A stretch of DNA of 64,000 nucleotides from Emiliania huxleyi CCMP1516 (Eukaryota > Haptophyta > Isochrysidales > Noelaerhabdaceae), in NCBI RefSeq assembly GCF_000372725.1, contig NW_005198751.1, positions 293,809-357,808 on the forward strand, written 5' to 3'. Below, piece after piece: positions 1 to 9,201 of the stretch. Within the stretch, counting starts at the first letter, position 1; every line of letters begins with the position of its first letter. The translations under genes were made by a program, and so were the position numbers. The notes under the pieces are model-generated. The model was not told where the DNA came from and did no database searches. It saw nothing but the letters and a program-made list of their open reading frames with translations.

Positions 1-124
1 TTTGAACCCCGCCCAGGCTGCTCAGGGCCCGGGCTCCTAGCCGGATAGGGGGTCTGTCCACACTGGCTGGCCCCTCCCAGATACTCGAGTAGGTAGGTTG
101 GTCTTGTTTCGCCCAAAAGGGCCC

Positions 125-195
125 TGCAAAAAAGAAAGAAAGAAAACAGACAACCCAAGGGAGGGATGGGAGGACGGTACGCCGCAATAGGTAGG
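125..195 (+). repeat. Dispersed GAAA-tailed repeat, copy 1
   Basis: A run of GAAA units is followed by ACAGACAACCCAAGGGAGGG and a GGATGGGAGGACGG stretch. The same block occurs reversed at 12687-12785 and forward at 34570-34654, with a diverged copy at about 34480-34560. The rest of 1-402 shows no convincing gene. Confidence 0.75.
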
Positions 196-402
196 CGCAC
201 TCGATTCATCTTTTTTTCGCTTCGCTGCGCGGCCTTGGGATAGGTAGGTAGGCTAGGAGCCGGAACCCAGAGCCTTCCCATCGGCCTGACAGGGCCGAGT
301 CCGCGGGCTATCACGGTGCACGGGCCGGCCGCGAGAGCACGTACTGTGCGCGCGCGGGGCGAGTGACTTCAGAAGTCACTCCTAGTCGCAGGCTGGACGC
401 AA

Positions 403-942
403 ATGACCTCAGCCTTGCTTTCGCTCGCCCTCTTGTCTGCTCCGCGCGTTCTTCAAGGGCCGTTTGGGCCCTTTGCGGGTGACGACTTTGACTGCGAGGA
501 GAAGGATATCTATCGCGACGAACCGTGGGCGGCCGGTGCCTGCATGATCGGATGCCGACGAGACGGATGCCGCAAAGCCAAAGTGTTGTGTCGTCGTTTG
601 CCCGTGTGCGCCATCGTCAACATCAATGTCGAGGGCACTGTCGCCACACTCAAGCGCGAGAGCGCTCTCTCCGCCCGCACATCCAGAGGCAAGCGCATCA
701 GCTTCTCCCAAAACCTCGCGCAGCGAGCTCCTGGGAGTGACAGAGCGTGCATCGAGCGCGACGTGTGGACGAAGCGTCCGAGCGAAGCGTGCATGCTGGA
801 CTGCCCCAACCTGAACTGCACGCGAGCCACCGCGCTCTGCTTCTCGACCAGCGGCTGCACTTCCATCGACATTTCGTTTGGCGTCTCCGGCCGCGGTGCA
901 GTGGCGCGCTTGCGCTTCCAGGAGCCCGAATTATCGGTTTGA
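403..942 (+). CDS. Small secreted cysteine-rich protein with two repeats
   Basis: An intronless reading frame of 179 residues. The first ~20 residues (MTSALLSLALLSAPRVLQG) look like a cleavable signal peptide, so the product is probably secreted or enters the endomembrane system. The mature part is an internal duplication: residues ~28-83 and ~113-172 share a spaced pattern of Cys (C, then ACMxxC, then C, then LC, then a Cys before a short hydrophobic strand ending in VA-x-L-(K/R)). Each repeat has about six Cys, suggesting a disulfide-knitted module. I do not recognise the family. The start is the first Met and is consistent with the signal peptide. Nearest neighbour is the convergent carrier gene beginning 328 bases away; 943-1269 holds nothing I can identify. 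Confidence 0.6.
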   Translation: MTSALLSLALLSAPRVLQGPFGPFAGDDFDCEEKDIYRDEPWAAGACMIGCRRDGCRKAKVLCRRLPVCAIVNINVEGTVATLKRESALSARTSRGKRISFSQNLAQRAPGSDRACIERDVWTKRPSEACMLDCPNLNCTRATALCFSTSGCTSIDISFGVSGRGAVARLRFQEPELSV

Positions 943-1269
943 CACCTGCTGCCGCTATTGCAGTCGTCAAACGTGGCCGCGGGCGTGCTGCGTGTCTCCG
1001 CGCTTGCGCGAGTGTTGTACTCACATGCGTTAGTCATAGTCAAAGACTTTGATTGGTTTACGGACAACGCATACGGTTACGGAAACAGTACAACTGCACG
1101 AAGAGTCCAACTCCCCATATCTCCAAGTGCGAAGTGGTGGAAGAGAGCGAACAACAAACAACAAACGGGCCGCGGGCGTGTTGCCCAGAGGCTGCCGATG
1201 AACGGCTCGCGACCAGTTGACCGTACGCGCGCCAACTTCCGGGAGCACCGACCTCCCCAAAGCTCCACG

Positions 1270-2883
1270 CTACAGGGACAGCGCCGCCTGCCTGAGCGAG
1301 CAGTACAGCGAGAGGAAAATGCCGATGGCGGGCGCCCAGTAGAGCCCGCGGCTGCCGACGCCCACAAAGAAGCCGGCCGGGCCGTCCTCTGCGAGGATCG
1401 CCTTTGCCACGCCGAGCGGGCCCTCCTCGTCTGCACTGTGCGCGACCGCCCTCGCGCGGCCGCCCTTGCTCGCGCCGCCCCCGCCGCCTCCCTCCCCGCC
1501 CCTCGTCATGATGCGCGTCGTCACCACGTCCGCCGGCGTCGTGATGACGGCGCCGATCAGGCCGCCGATGGCGCCAAAGGCAGCCTCGGCGGGCAGCCCG
1601 TTGAAGGATCCGAAGGAGGGGCTCGCGACGAGGTACGCCTTGAGCAGCTCGAAGACGGCGATCTGCACAGCGCCCATCGGCACGTCGCGCAGCAGCGACG
1701 ACGACCACGCCGTCAGCGTGCGAGAGCGGCCCTCGCCCGAGAGCAAGACCTGTCCGAGGGGGAGGAGAGAGGGAGAGAGGGAGAGAGAGAGCAGAGGCGT
1801 GGCCGAGCTGTGGCCGAGACGGCTGCGGCCAGCCGGAGGGCGGGCACCTGCCCCAGCGCGTCTCCCGTCGACGAGGCAAGGCCCGACTGGAGGCGCGCCT
1901 TGGTCGCCTCGGCGGGCGCGCGGATCAGCGAGCCGACGAACTCGCCCGCGGCGCCGGCGAGCAGGTAGGCGAGCAGGGGCGTCGCCGCGAGCCCTCCCTG
2001 CAGCAGCAGCCCCTTGGCTAGCTCGTAGATGCCTACTCGCACCGTGGCGGCGGGCGTGAGGCGGCCTCCCGCCCTCCCTCGTGCGAGAGGCGGCGGAGCT
2101 GCGGAGGCCGAGGTAGAGGGCCGAGGAGGGGGCCTCCTTGACGATGTTGGGAAGCAGGCCGACGTACAGCTCGCCGATCGACAACGGCTCCGGCTCAGCT
2201 GCCACGGCGGCGGCGGCGGCACGCGCAGGCGCGGCCGCCGAGCGCGCGGCGTCTCCGTCTGCGCCGGCGGCGCCGGCGATCTGGCGCGTCTTGAGCGTGT
2301 CGATGGGGTGCATCACGAGGGTGCTGCCCAGCGAGGCGAGCGCCGCCGCGCCGTACACCACCCACGGCGGCTGCGCATCGAGCTGCTGCAGCAGCTTCTC
2401 CTGCTCGCGCAGCTGGCGAGAGAGCACGACCGCCGCCTTCGCCCGCTCGGCGCGCTCCCTGGCGCGCTGGAGCTCGGCGTACGTGCTCGTCGAGTTGTAG
2501 TCCGCCACGTCGTCCTCGAGCCGCTTGATCAGATCGCCGAGCGTGCCGGAGCTGGCGTCGGCGAGGGCCGTCTCCAGCTCCTCGGACACCACCTGCAGCC
2601 GCTCCACCGACAGCGTGCCGATCCGCTGCAGAGCCTTGTCCGCGGGCAGGGCAAGCCACTCCTCGACGTTGATTCGAAGGACGTCCGGCACAGACGTCAC
2701 CGCGGCTCCGGCAGGGCCAAACGCCGCCGACGCTGGCCGAGGCGCAGCGGCGCTCGCGGCGGCGGCGGCGGCGCCGAGCGCGGGGAGCAGCTGACGGCGC
2801 GAGAGCACGACCGGTCGAGAGCGTGGCTCCGTGGGAGGAGCCAGGGCCAGCAGCAGCGCACAGGCGGTGGCGAGGATGGACAT
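1270..2883 (-). CDS. SLC25 carrier-family protein with plastid/thylakoid-type presequence
   Basis: A carrier of the mitochondrial carrier (SLC25) family in three exons: 2883-2109, 2032-1848 and 1749-1270. The first intron is GC-AG, the second GT-AG; joining them restores ALYLGIYELAKG and ALGQVLLSGEGR. The three PX(D/E)XX(K/R)-type signatures are visible: PIDTLKTR (residues 193-200), PAEATKAR and TPADVVTTR, one per carrier repeat. The first ~170 residues are not carrier: signal peptide MSILATACALLLALA, then SRRQLLPALG (twin Arg at 29-30), an Ala-rich core and ASA-AFG, which looks like a thylakoid Tat-type signal, followed by a helical segment about 110 residues long. The fusion suggests a plastid rather than mitochondrial location. 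The substrate cannot be read from the sequence. Similar carriers include SAM/folate/ADP-type plastid members, but I do not assign one. Confidence 0.8.
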   Translation of the reverse strand: MSILATACALLLALAPPTEPRSRPVVLSRRQLLPALGAAAAAASAAAPRPASAAFGPAGAAVTSVPDVLRINVEEWLALPADKALQRIGTLSVERLQVVSEELETALADASSGTLGDLIKRLEDDVADYNSTSTYAELQRARERAERAKAAVVLSRQLREQEKLLQQLDAQPPWVVYGAAALASLGSTLVMHPIDTLKTRQIAGAAGADGDAARSAAAPARAAAAAVAAEPEPLSIGELYVGLLPNIVKEAPSSALYLGLRSSAASRTREGGRPPHARRHGASRHLRASQGAAAAGRARGDAPARLPARRRRGRVRRLADPRARRGDQGAPPVGPCLVDGRRAGAGARPPAGRSRLGHSSATPLLSLSLSPSLLPLGQVLLSGEGRSRTLTAWSSSLLRDVPMGAVQIAVFELLKAYLVASPSFGSFNGLPAEAAFGAIGGLIGAVITTPADVVTTRIMTRGGEGGGGGGASKGGRARAVAHSADEEGPLGVAKAILAEDGPAGFFVGVGSRGLYWAPAIGIFLSLYCSLRQAALSL

Positions 2884-2950
2884 ATACGTAGGGCTTGCAC
2901 GCCAACGACCTGGGTTTGGGGTTTTGCGAGTGGGGGCGGGGAGTGCGATG

Positions 2951-3016
2951 TTGTTGTTAAATCAAGACACAGAGCTCACACAAAATCACAGCGGGAGGAA
3001 AGCGGCGAGTGCAGCC
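2951..3016 (+). repeat. Dispersed repeat, copy 1 (pair with 13938-13997)
   Basis: The block starting AAATCAAGACACAGAGCTCA and ending GGGAGGAAAGCGGCGAGT is found in reverse orientation at 13938-13997 with a few substitutions and one short indel. It lies just upstream of the carrier gene. No coding function is evident. Confidence 0.7.
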
Positions 3017-3183
3017 CTCAACGTGTGCCAGTGATGGCGCTAGGGAGGAGGAGTGCACTCCTGAGGGCGGTACGTTATAGATCCTGTGGCATGAATGAGA
3101 CTGTCCCGCTCGCCATGCGCCCGCGGCTGTGGTGTGGCGAGTGAGTGAACGCAGGAGAGAGGGGCGGAACGAGCCGCAGAGCT

Positions 3184-3236
3184 CTAACCCAACCTAACCC
3201 GAGACTAACCCGAGACTAACCCGGTGCTAACCCGCG
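3184..3236 (+). repeat. Left array of 11-bp CTAACCCG repeats
   Basis: Four to five units of the form CTAACCCGAGA / CTAACCCGGTG, 11 bp apart. It is the inverted counterpart of the GGGTTAGTGCC array at 4150-4205, and the two arrays bracket the ORF between them. Confidence 0.75.
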
Positions 3237-3261
3237 CTGCTTGCAGCTTGGGGGCATACGT

Positions 3262-3330
3262 TAGAGAGAGATTTTTAGCAATACCAAACAACTCTAACAC
3301 TCACACGTCATTTGGGGCCTGGAGGCCTGT
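3262..3330 (+). repeat. Dispersed repeat, copy 1 (pair with 53149-53217)
   Basis: About 70 bp, including ATTTTTAGCAATACCAAACA, recur almost identically in reverse orientation at 53149-53217. It overlaps the 3' end of the frameshifted ORF-containing element. Confidence 0.8.
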
Positions 3331-4149
3331 TCACGCGCGCGCGAGACGTGCAGACAGGGTTGCCAGGTGAGAGCGAATGGCGCGGTTCACGCCTCGCACA
3401 ACAGAGAGAGAGATGCGCTCTGCATGGTGGGACATAAAAGAAAGCGAGTACTTGGGCGAGTAGGCCGTGCGGTCGACGCTGCCGCGCGCGGCTTTGCGCG
3501 CGAGGCGGCGCAGCTTGAGAACGGCGGTGGGCGAGAGAAGCCGCCGCCGAACGTCTCGTGGAGCAGCAGGTTGAAGTTGTTGCGCTTGACAAAGATCGCG
3601 TCGTGGTAGAAACCGCGATGCGCCTTGACGTAGCCGTGGCCGTTCTTGTGGTCGAAGGGTTTTGGCCGGGTTGCCCGCGCGCCTTGCAGCCCATGTTTAG
3701 GCGGCGGGCCTTCTCTTCGTTGCCGAAGGCGTAGGAGTGGCCAACGGAGGCGGGCGTGCCGCCACTCGAGGCGTTGCCAACGCCCGCCGAGGAGGTCTTG
3801 AGGAGGGGCGTCCAGAGCTTGACTTCATTCACCTCATCGCATCCTCCCGGGCCAGCGTGGGGTTCCGCGAGGTCGACCTTGTACCCCTCGTTGTACTGCC
3901 GGGTGAGCTCTGGTTTCTCCTTGTCACCGTGCACGACCGGCGCGTTGGCCGGGGCGCGCATCGCGTCCGCCCAGGCGGCGAGGACGCCGTCGTGGGGCCG
4001 CCGGTGGTGGGCCTTGTTGTAAAGGTAGTCGCCGAAGAAATCGACTGGCATGCCCCGCTCGAGCGCGACCCGAAGGGTGGGAAGCGCCACGGAGAGCCAA
4101 AGGCCGAGCTTCCGCTGGAGCTCGTCCTGGAGGGCGTCGGAGGAGTCAT
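3331..4149 (-). pseudogene. Frameshifted ORF inside inverted 11-bp arrays; possible mobile-element protein
   Basis: Read on the minus strand, an open frame runs from about 4149 (DSSDALQDELQRKL, then MPVDFFGDYLYN, RPHDGVLAAWADAMR, KLWTPLLKT, GNEEKARRLNMGCKARGQ) to about 3661. Reading continues in another frame as FDHKNGHGYVKAHRGFYHDA, KRNNFNLLLHETFGG, VLKLRRLARKA and ends at 3331. One single-base shift, a very short intron or a sequencing error would join them. No Met start is certain. The tail resembles segments I have seen in haptophyte and dinoflagellate repetitive ORFs (a GhGYV...hY-D motif followed by hLLhETFGG), but I cannot name the family. It lies exactly between two inverted arrays of an 11-bp repeat, so I read it as the internal gene of a mobile or foldback element. 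Confidence 0.45.
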
Positions 4150-4310
4150 ACGTTAGGACGGGTTAGTGCCGGGTTAGTGCCGGGTTAGTGCCGGGTTAGC
4201 GTCGGGTTATGGTAACCCGTTCTGACCCGAGCTGACCCTTGCCTGGTTAGTGTGGCTTAACCCGGTGAAACCCACGCTAACCCTGCGCTTACCGACAGAC
4301 TCACTACCCG
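4150..4310 (+). repeat. Right array of 11-bp GGGTTAG repeats and degenerate tail
   Basis: GGGTTAGTGCC is repeated three times, followed by GGGTTAGCGTC and GGGTTATGGTA, then more degenerate CTAACCC/GGTTAG pieces to about 4310. The array is inverted relative to 3184-3236. It looks telomere-like but has an 11-bp period. Confidence 0.75.
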
Positions 4311-4377
4311 GTACAATGTAGGGGGTCAGGGAGCGAGGGACCGTTGAAGACTGAGGGCCCAACAGGAGAATCGTGCT

Positions 4378-4978
4378 TTTTGGGTTGGGTTGGGTTGTCG
4401 GCACGGGTTGGGTCGGTGAGTTGGCTTGTCCACCCAACCGACCGCGTGAGATAGCGCGCTGAACTTTCTCGCCGAGGCTCGCCGTGGCCCCACACGGCGG
4501 CCTCTGCTCGCGTTTTCGAGCCAGGACCTTCGTCCGGGCCGCAGCACGGCTCTTCCTGTGCGTGCCGGAACAGAGCTCCATGCAAGCCGTCCAACGTGAT
4601 AGGAACGAGTGTATCGCTTCGACGGATCGACCGTGCTTATTATCAAGACCGATGTGACGTACACAGTGACACAACAGACGACACACATTCTCACACCCGC
4701 CGGGCCGCAAAACGCTCTCGACGAGAGCCACAAGAAGCCGTCCGCACAGCAAGCCGCTCGTCGCGTCGTCGGACAGGCGTGCTCGTTCGATGTCGGCGAG
4801 CGCATGGCGCACGCTTTGGACGGTGGCGAAGCCAAAAACACCGGCGTGGCCGTCCGCTGGCGTGAGCGGCGGCGGTCGAGACCTCACCCTTCGCGCCGAC
4901 GACCCAACCTCACTCGAACAACCCAAGCACGGCCCCGCACGGACAACCCAACTCCGCCAACCCACAACCCAACACCTG
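4378..4978. repeat. Region bounded by inverted GGGTTGGGTT / CAACCCAAC arrays
   Basis: 4378-4450 is rich in GGGTTGGGTT units and 4896-4978 in the complementary CAACCCAAC units, so the ~450 bp between them is flanked by inverted arrays, like the neighbouring 3184-4310 element but with a different core motif. Weak open frames inside (for example 4609-5034 on +) have no recognisable domain. I do not call a gene here. Confidence 0.5.
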
Positions 4979-5034
4979 AGAGCGGCGCGCGGAGAGTGCC
5001 TCGCAGCCCGGGCGCTCGCCTCGCAACAACGTAA

Positions 5035-6255
5035 ATGCGTGCATCACACATGCCTAGTGCACTCCCCACGCTCCTCCTGCTCTGCCCCGCCGGCGCCTTT
5101 GTCACGCTCCCACCGCTTCGAGCCGCTCACGTGGCGCCGAGACCGGCCGCAGTCCACGCCAAGGCCGGCGGAGGCCTCCGCCTGCTCGAGTGGATCCCGT
5201 CCCAGAAGCTGCTCGTTGGCACTGCAAAGTTCACTTGGACGACGCTGTGGAAGACGATGATCAGCGAGCTCGCGCCGCAGTCGCCAGACGGCGAGTACGT
5301 TCGACCTGCGCCACAGCGCGGCTCCGGTGCGCGCTGGCCAGCAAACAAACCAATGGTCGCCGGCCGCTATCACGTCTACGTTGGCAACCCGTGCCCGTGG
5401 TGCCACCGCGTATCCATCACCCTGGCTCTGCGCGGCCTGGATGGTGCCGTCGGTCTGACGCGCCTCGCCAACGACCCTGAGCGCGCGAGCCGCGGCGGCT
5501 GGTGCTTTGATGACTCCGCGCCGGATCCCCTCGTCGGCGCGGCCGACCTGAAGGCCGTGTACGACGCAGTCACGCCAGGAGGCGCCTACGAAGGCCGCTG
5601 CACCGCGCCGCTGCTCGTCGACCTTCAGGACGGCGAGATCATCTCCAACGAATCGGCCGACATCATCCGCATGCTCAACGAGTTCGACGAGCCGGCGGGG
5701 AGCAGCGCCGCCACCGTCGATTTGTACCCCGCGGAGCTCGCCGCGGCGATCGACGAGACCAACGCATGGACGTATGAGCTCGTCAACAACGGCGTCTACC
5801 GCTGCGGCTTCGCCACCCAGCAAGCGGCGTACGAGGCGGCAGAGCGGGACGTGCACGCTGGGCTGCGGCGGTGCGAGGAGGCTCTGGCCGGCTCGCGCTT
5901 CCTGTGCGGGTCGCGCGTGAGCGAGGCGGACGTGCGGCTGCTGCCGACCGTCGTGCGCTTCGACGGCGTCTACGCGCCCTTCTTCCGCTGCGGCCGCTTC
6001 CAGGTGCGCTCCGACTACCCGCGGCTGCAGCGCTGGTGCGGCGAGATGCTGCGCCTCACGGGGCCAGGCCTCTTCGACCTCGACGACGCGAGGCGCGGCT
6101 ACTACACTGACCTCTTCCCGCTCAACCCGGGAGGGATCGTGCCGGCGGGGCCGTCGCCCGCAGACTTGGGCTGGCCAAGCGGCGGGGAGGCGGTGGCGGA
6201 GCGCGACGAGAGCGCCTTTGCGAGGAAGCGCGTCGCCGTCGAGGCCGCAGAGTGA
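5035..6255 (+). CDS. Glutathionyl-hydroquinone reductase (Xi-class GST), plastid-targeted
   Basis: An intronless 406-residue protein of the Xi-class glutathione transferase / ECM4-YqjG family, which reduces glutathionyl-hydroquinones using GSH through a catalytic Cys. The active-site CPWCHR is at residues 120-125 in the setting YHVYVGNPCPWCHR. The family hallmarks follow in order: ISNESADIIRMLNEFD, NAWTYELVNNGVYRCGFA, SEADVRLLPTVVRFDGVY, and the C-terminal tail with YYTDLFPLNPGGIVPAGP. The N-terminus (ALPTLLLLCPAGAFVTLPP, then a basic, Ala-rich stretch) looks like a signal peptide plus transit peptide with a Phe near the cleavage point, so a complex-plastid location is likely. Two Mets lie at residues 1 and 6; either could start the protein. 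It stands alone, flanked by repeats. Confidence 0.9.
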   Translation: MRASHMPSALPTLLLLCPAGAFVTLPPLRAAHVAPRPAAVHAKAGGGLRLLEWIPSQKLLVGTAKFTWTTLWKTMISELAPQSPDGEYVRPAPQRGSGARWPANKPMVAGRYHVYVGNPCPWCHRVSITLALRGLDGAVGLTRLANDPERASRGGWCFDDSAPDPLVGAADLKAVYDAVTPGGAYEGRCTAPLLVDLQDGEIISNESADIIRMLNEFDEPAGSSAATVDLYPAELAAAIDETNAWTYELVNNGVYRCGFATQQAAYEAAERDVHAGLRRCEEALAGSRFLCGSRVSEADVRLLPTVVRFDGVYAPFFRCGRFQVRSDYPRLQRWCGEMLRLTGPGLFDLDDARRGYYTDLFPLNPGGIVPAGPSPADLGWPSGGEAVAERDESAFARKRVAVEAAE

Positions 6256-6370
6256 GGAGACGACGGTTGCCCGGTGGGTCCTGTACGCTCACCTGTACGA
6301 AAGAGAAGAAACAAAATAATTGCGGTCCATTGGACGGTAGTCTCGCAAGAGGGTGGGGACCTGTAGCTGT

Positions 6371-6515
6371 TAATAAATAAAAGTTAAAACGGGACACCTC
6401 TACTGTGAGATGGGTAAAAAGGAACAGATCCCCGCCCTTGCGATCTTTGTGCAGGGTTCTTTGTGGGTGTGGTCGGCGACTAGCCGGGGTCGTCCTCCCG
6501 ATGGGGGACTAGCAC
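6371..6515 (+). repeat. Dispersed TAAA-tailed repeat (SINE-like), copy A
   Basis: The block runs from AATAAATAAAAG through CTGTGAGATGGGTAAAAAGG, CGATCTTTGTGCAGGGTTCT and GGTCGTCCTCCCGATGGGGG. Copies or parts occur at 21589-21750, 44033-44096 (reverse), 45119-45224 (reverse), 46493-46550 and 46853-46955. The TAAA-type simple repeat always lies at the same end, which on the opposite strand would be a 3' tail of TTTA units. Confidence 0.8.
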
Positions 6516-8421
6516 TATCCACTAATGTGGCAGGAGATTGTGTGGAGAATGACCTCCAGACTGACCCGGAGAATCACCTCCACCCAGCCCCACCGGCTCA
6601 GCTGCTCAGCACCCCTATTATCACACTCTCTCCCCCCCCCACAGTGACGAATAGTCTACCTATATCCCTATATTCCCACACCGGTCTCAGACCTACATTC
6701 TATATTCCAGAATGGCATTCTCTTCGAAATAGAATGGGCGCCGCAGCGGCCCGTAGCGGCGCCCCCTGCGTGCCCACGGCCACCCCGGGGCCATGGGACA
6801 TCCCCCCGGCCATCGGGGATGCTTGGTTCATCCATTACCCCATTTACACGGGCTGTGTTGCGGCGCGCCTCGAGACGCGCAGCGCAGCGCAACGCGCAGA
6901 CCACAAAACAGGTCAGAAGACGGCCGTGGCGACACCCGCTCTCTGAGCGACAGCCCCGCAAAGGGCACTCGCTCGCAGGCGAGGACTACGGGCAGCACAG
7001 GCAGCAGCAGAGCTGGCGGTCCGTCTCCCCGCCCGCTGTAGCAAGTCGGCCCCAGCGTCACGGCCGGGACGGGCCAGGAGCCGCCCGGCTCGACGAGATC
7101 GACGAAGAGGACGAAGACGAGGACGAAGACGAGGAGAGGACTACTCGAACTTGGACGAGGACTCAGGCGAGGCGCAGGACTCGGAGACCGGGCAGGGAAG
7201 CGAGGACCATGACTAGGTGACACGAGGAGTAGATGTGACACAGGTAGACCGCATTCGCGCTGTCTGCTCACTTCTGCCGCCCGACCCGTTCGCCCGCCCA
7301 CCACTTGCGAGCACAAATCTCACACTTCCACTGCCCTCGCCACAGGCGGCGACGGATGGACATCCAAGGCTCGAACGGCGGCAGCGGCTCAACGGCCGCC
7401 GGCGGCCGTCGTGCGTTTGCTTTCGCCATACACGGCCCCCGGCGTCTGCTCTGGTTTGCCGGGGCGGGGGGGAGGACTCTCATTTGCGGGCTGTTGGGCT
7501 TCTCTGTGTTGAACTGGCGCTTGTCGCGAACCCCACCAGTCTGGCCGAGCGGCACGCTGCCGCTGGGGGCGTGAGGAGGCCGTGGGGGACGGCGGCGGAC
7601 CCCATTCTTCGATATAGAATGGGCCCTCACCGCGGCCCGTCTGCTGCTGAAAATGTGGCGTGTTGGGGGCTCTCCTGTGTGACTCCTCTGGCTCGCCGCG
7701 TTAAAGTGGCGCCTGTGTGTGACCAGCCTCAACCCCGGCAAGCGCCCCCCGGCCGCTGGGGCTGCGAGGCGGCCGGGTGAGCGCGCGCGAGACGCCATTC
7801 TACATTATAGGATGCCATTCTATAATATAGAACGGCCAGGTAGGGCTGAGACCGACACCCTGTGCAGTGGCACGTCTCGCCACCTAGATCCCTAATATTG
7901 GCACCTTGGGCGCCGAACAGGCGCCCAAGTATTGCCACGTAATAGCTCCCTCAACTCTCGAGGCGTCGTCATGTGACACCTTGAGCAGTCACCCCGCTGA
8001 GGCTGAGCCCCAGCATTCCCGGTGTTGTACGACACCATTCCCTTAAACCACTCGGATACGAGTTCCTTATACCAATCCTACAGCCGTCTGAGACGGCACC
8101 CGGATCGAGGGTGGCTTTACAGCCTCACCCGCGATCAGCAATACGTACCGCAGAGCCGTGCACGCAGCTCCCCACTCACACTTGCTGGGCACCAACCTTT
8201 GGGTCCAGATGACGATCCCTCTACAAACGAGGGAAGAGGGACGCCTCGCGATACTACAGAGGGCCTCGACCAGGACACTTGCTGGTCAGACCGCTCCAAT
8301 CACTACCACACCGCGTTGGGGCTAGGCAGCCGCGTAAGCGAGCCCAAGCAAGGGCGGCATCGATGTACTCAAGGGGTCATCGTCGCCTGACTCCGTTGGG
8401 GAGGGGGCTACGCCAGCTGGA
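6516..8421. other. Intergenic region with short palindromes; no clear gene
   Basis: No frame here has a recognisable domain. Visible structure: CATTCT...AGAATG palindromes near 6700-6735, a clean 8-bp-arm copy at 7602-7625 (CCCATTCT / AGAATGGG), another near 7794-7835, an acidic Asp/Glu-coding simple repeat at about 7095-7140, and a 10-bp-stem hairpin CTTGGGCGCC / GGCGCCCAAG at 7904-7929. Confidence 0.5.
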
Positions 8422-9201
8422 ATGCCTTCTGCCGGGCTGCCGGCGAGCTCTCCTCCGAAGGAAGTCTCACCAAACCCGGAAGGGATTGGCTTGACCGTGG
8501 CAGCGATCAGGCCAGCTGCAGTGAATTCGCAGCAGGACGCGAGCATCACGCAACAACGATACCAATCAACAGAACTTGGACGAACATCGGACGAGGCTTT
8601 GGGCGTGCAGGAACCTGCCCAGAACCTCGATGCATCACCTTCACCATCGCCTCTGCTGGCCGCCGCAGGGCAGCCACCAGCACCAGTGCCGCTGCCGCAG
8701 TCAGGCGCGCCCGGTACTACACACGCCTCCCCCTCGCCGGGGGATGGAGCCTGCAGGGGAGGGAGCACGAAGGCAGGTTTTTCGCGTGTCGAGCCGCCAG
8801 CTGGGCCGGCAGCAGACGCCTCGCTCGTCTCTCCGATTACGGATGATGTCGCGGCCGGGACCGCTACCGCCGCCGCTGTTGTGCCAGTTTCAGCTATCGA
8901 CTTCCTCAACTCCTGTTTGTCGTTCACCTGGACCTTTTTGGACATGATCTCGGGCAGCCGGGAGCATTTGCAAAGCATCATCGATGAGGTGGCAAGGATG
9001 CCATTGCACTCCGACGGCTGCTTCAACTTGAAGCTTCAACGACGTCTCGACTGGGTCGAGATCTCCTCAGGCGTGAGGGCCCGCCGCCACGCGCAGAAAG
9101 CGCGTTTTTGTCGAGCCGGGGTCCGGATTGGGCGCGGCCGCTGGTGTGGCCCTTGCCGTGCTGCTGCCGCCCGTGCTTCCTGCCCGGGTCGGGGACAGTG
9201 A
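8422..9201 (+). CDS. Hypothetical protein, weak
   Basis: An open frame of 259 residues. Residues 1-150 are Pro/Ala/Ser-rich and featureless. Residues ~155-215 are more protein-like (AIDFLNSCLSFTWTFLDM, HLQSIIDEVARMPL, LKLQRRLDWVEI), with a hydrophobic helix. I recognise no family. The opposite strand is also open across the same interval, so the strand is not certain. It could be an exon of a larger gene or chance. Confidence 0.25.
   Translation: MPSAGLPASSPPKEVSPNPEGIGLTVAAIRPAAVNSQQDASITQQRYQSTELGRTSDEALGVQEPAQNLDASPSPSPLLAAAGQPPAPVPLPQSGAPGTTHASPSPGDGACRGGSTKAGFSRVEPPAGPAADASLVSPITDDVAAGTATAAAVVPVSAIDFLNSCLSFTWTFLDMISGSREHLQSIIDEVARMPLHSDGCFNLKLQRRLDWVEISSGVRARRHAQKARFCRAGVRIGRGRWCGPCRAAAARASCPGRGQ

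Noticed and set aside
3184..4310. A true telomere or chromosome end
   Set aside because: Units have an 11-bp period, are degenerate, internal and in inverted pairs; genes continue on both sides.
8322..9026. A 234-residue minus-strand protein opposite the 8.4-9.2 kb frame
   Set aside because: The plus-strand frame has the more protein-like segment; the minus frame is mostly Ser/Ala/Gly filler. Left uncalled.
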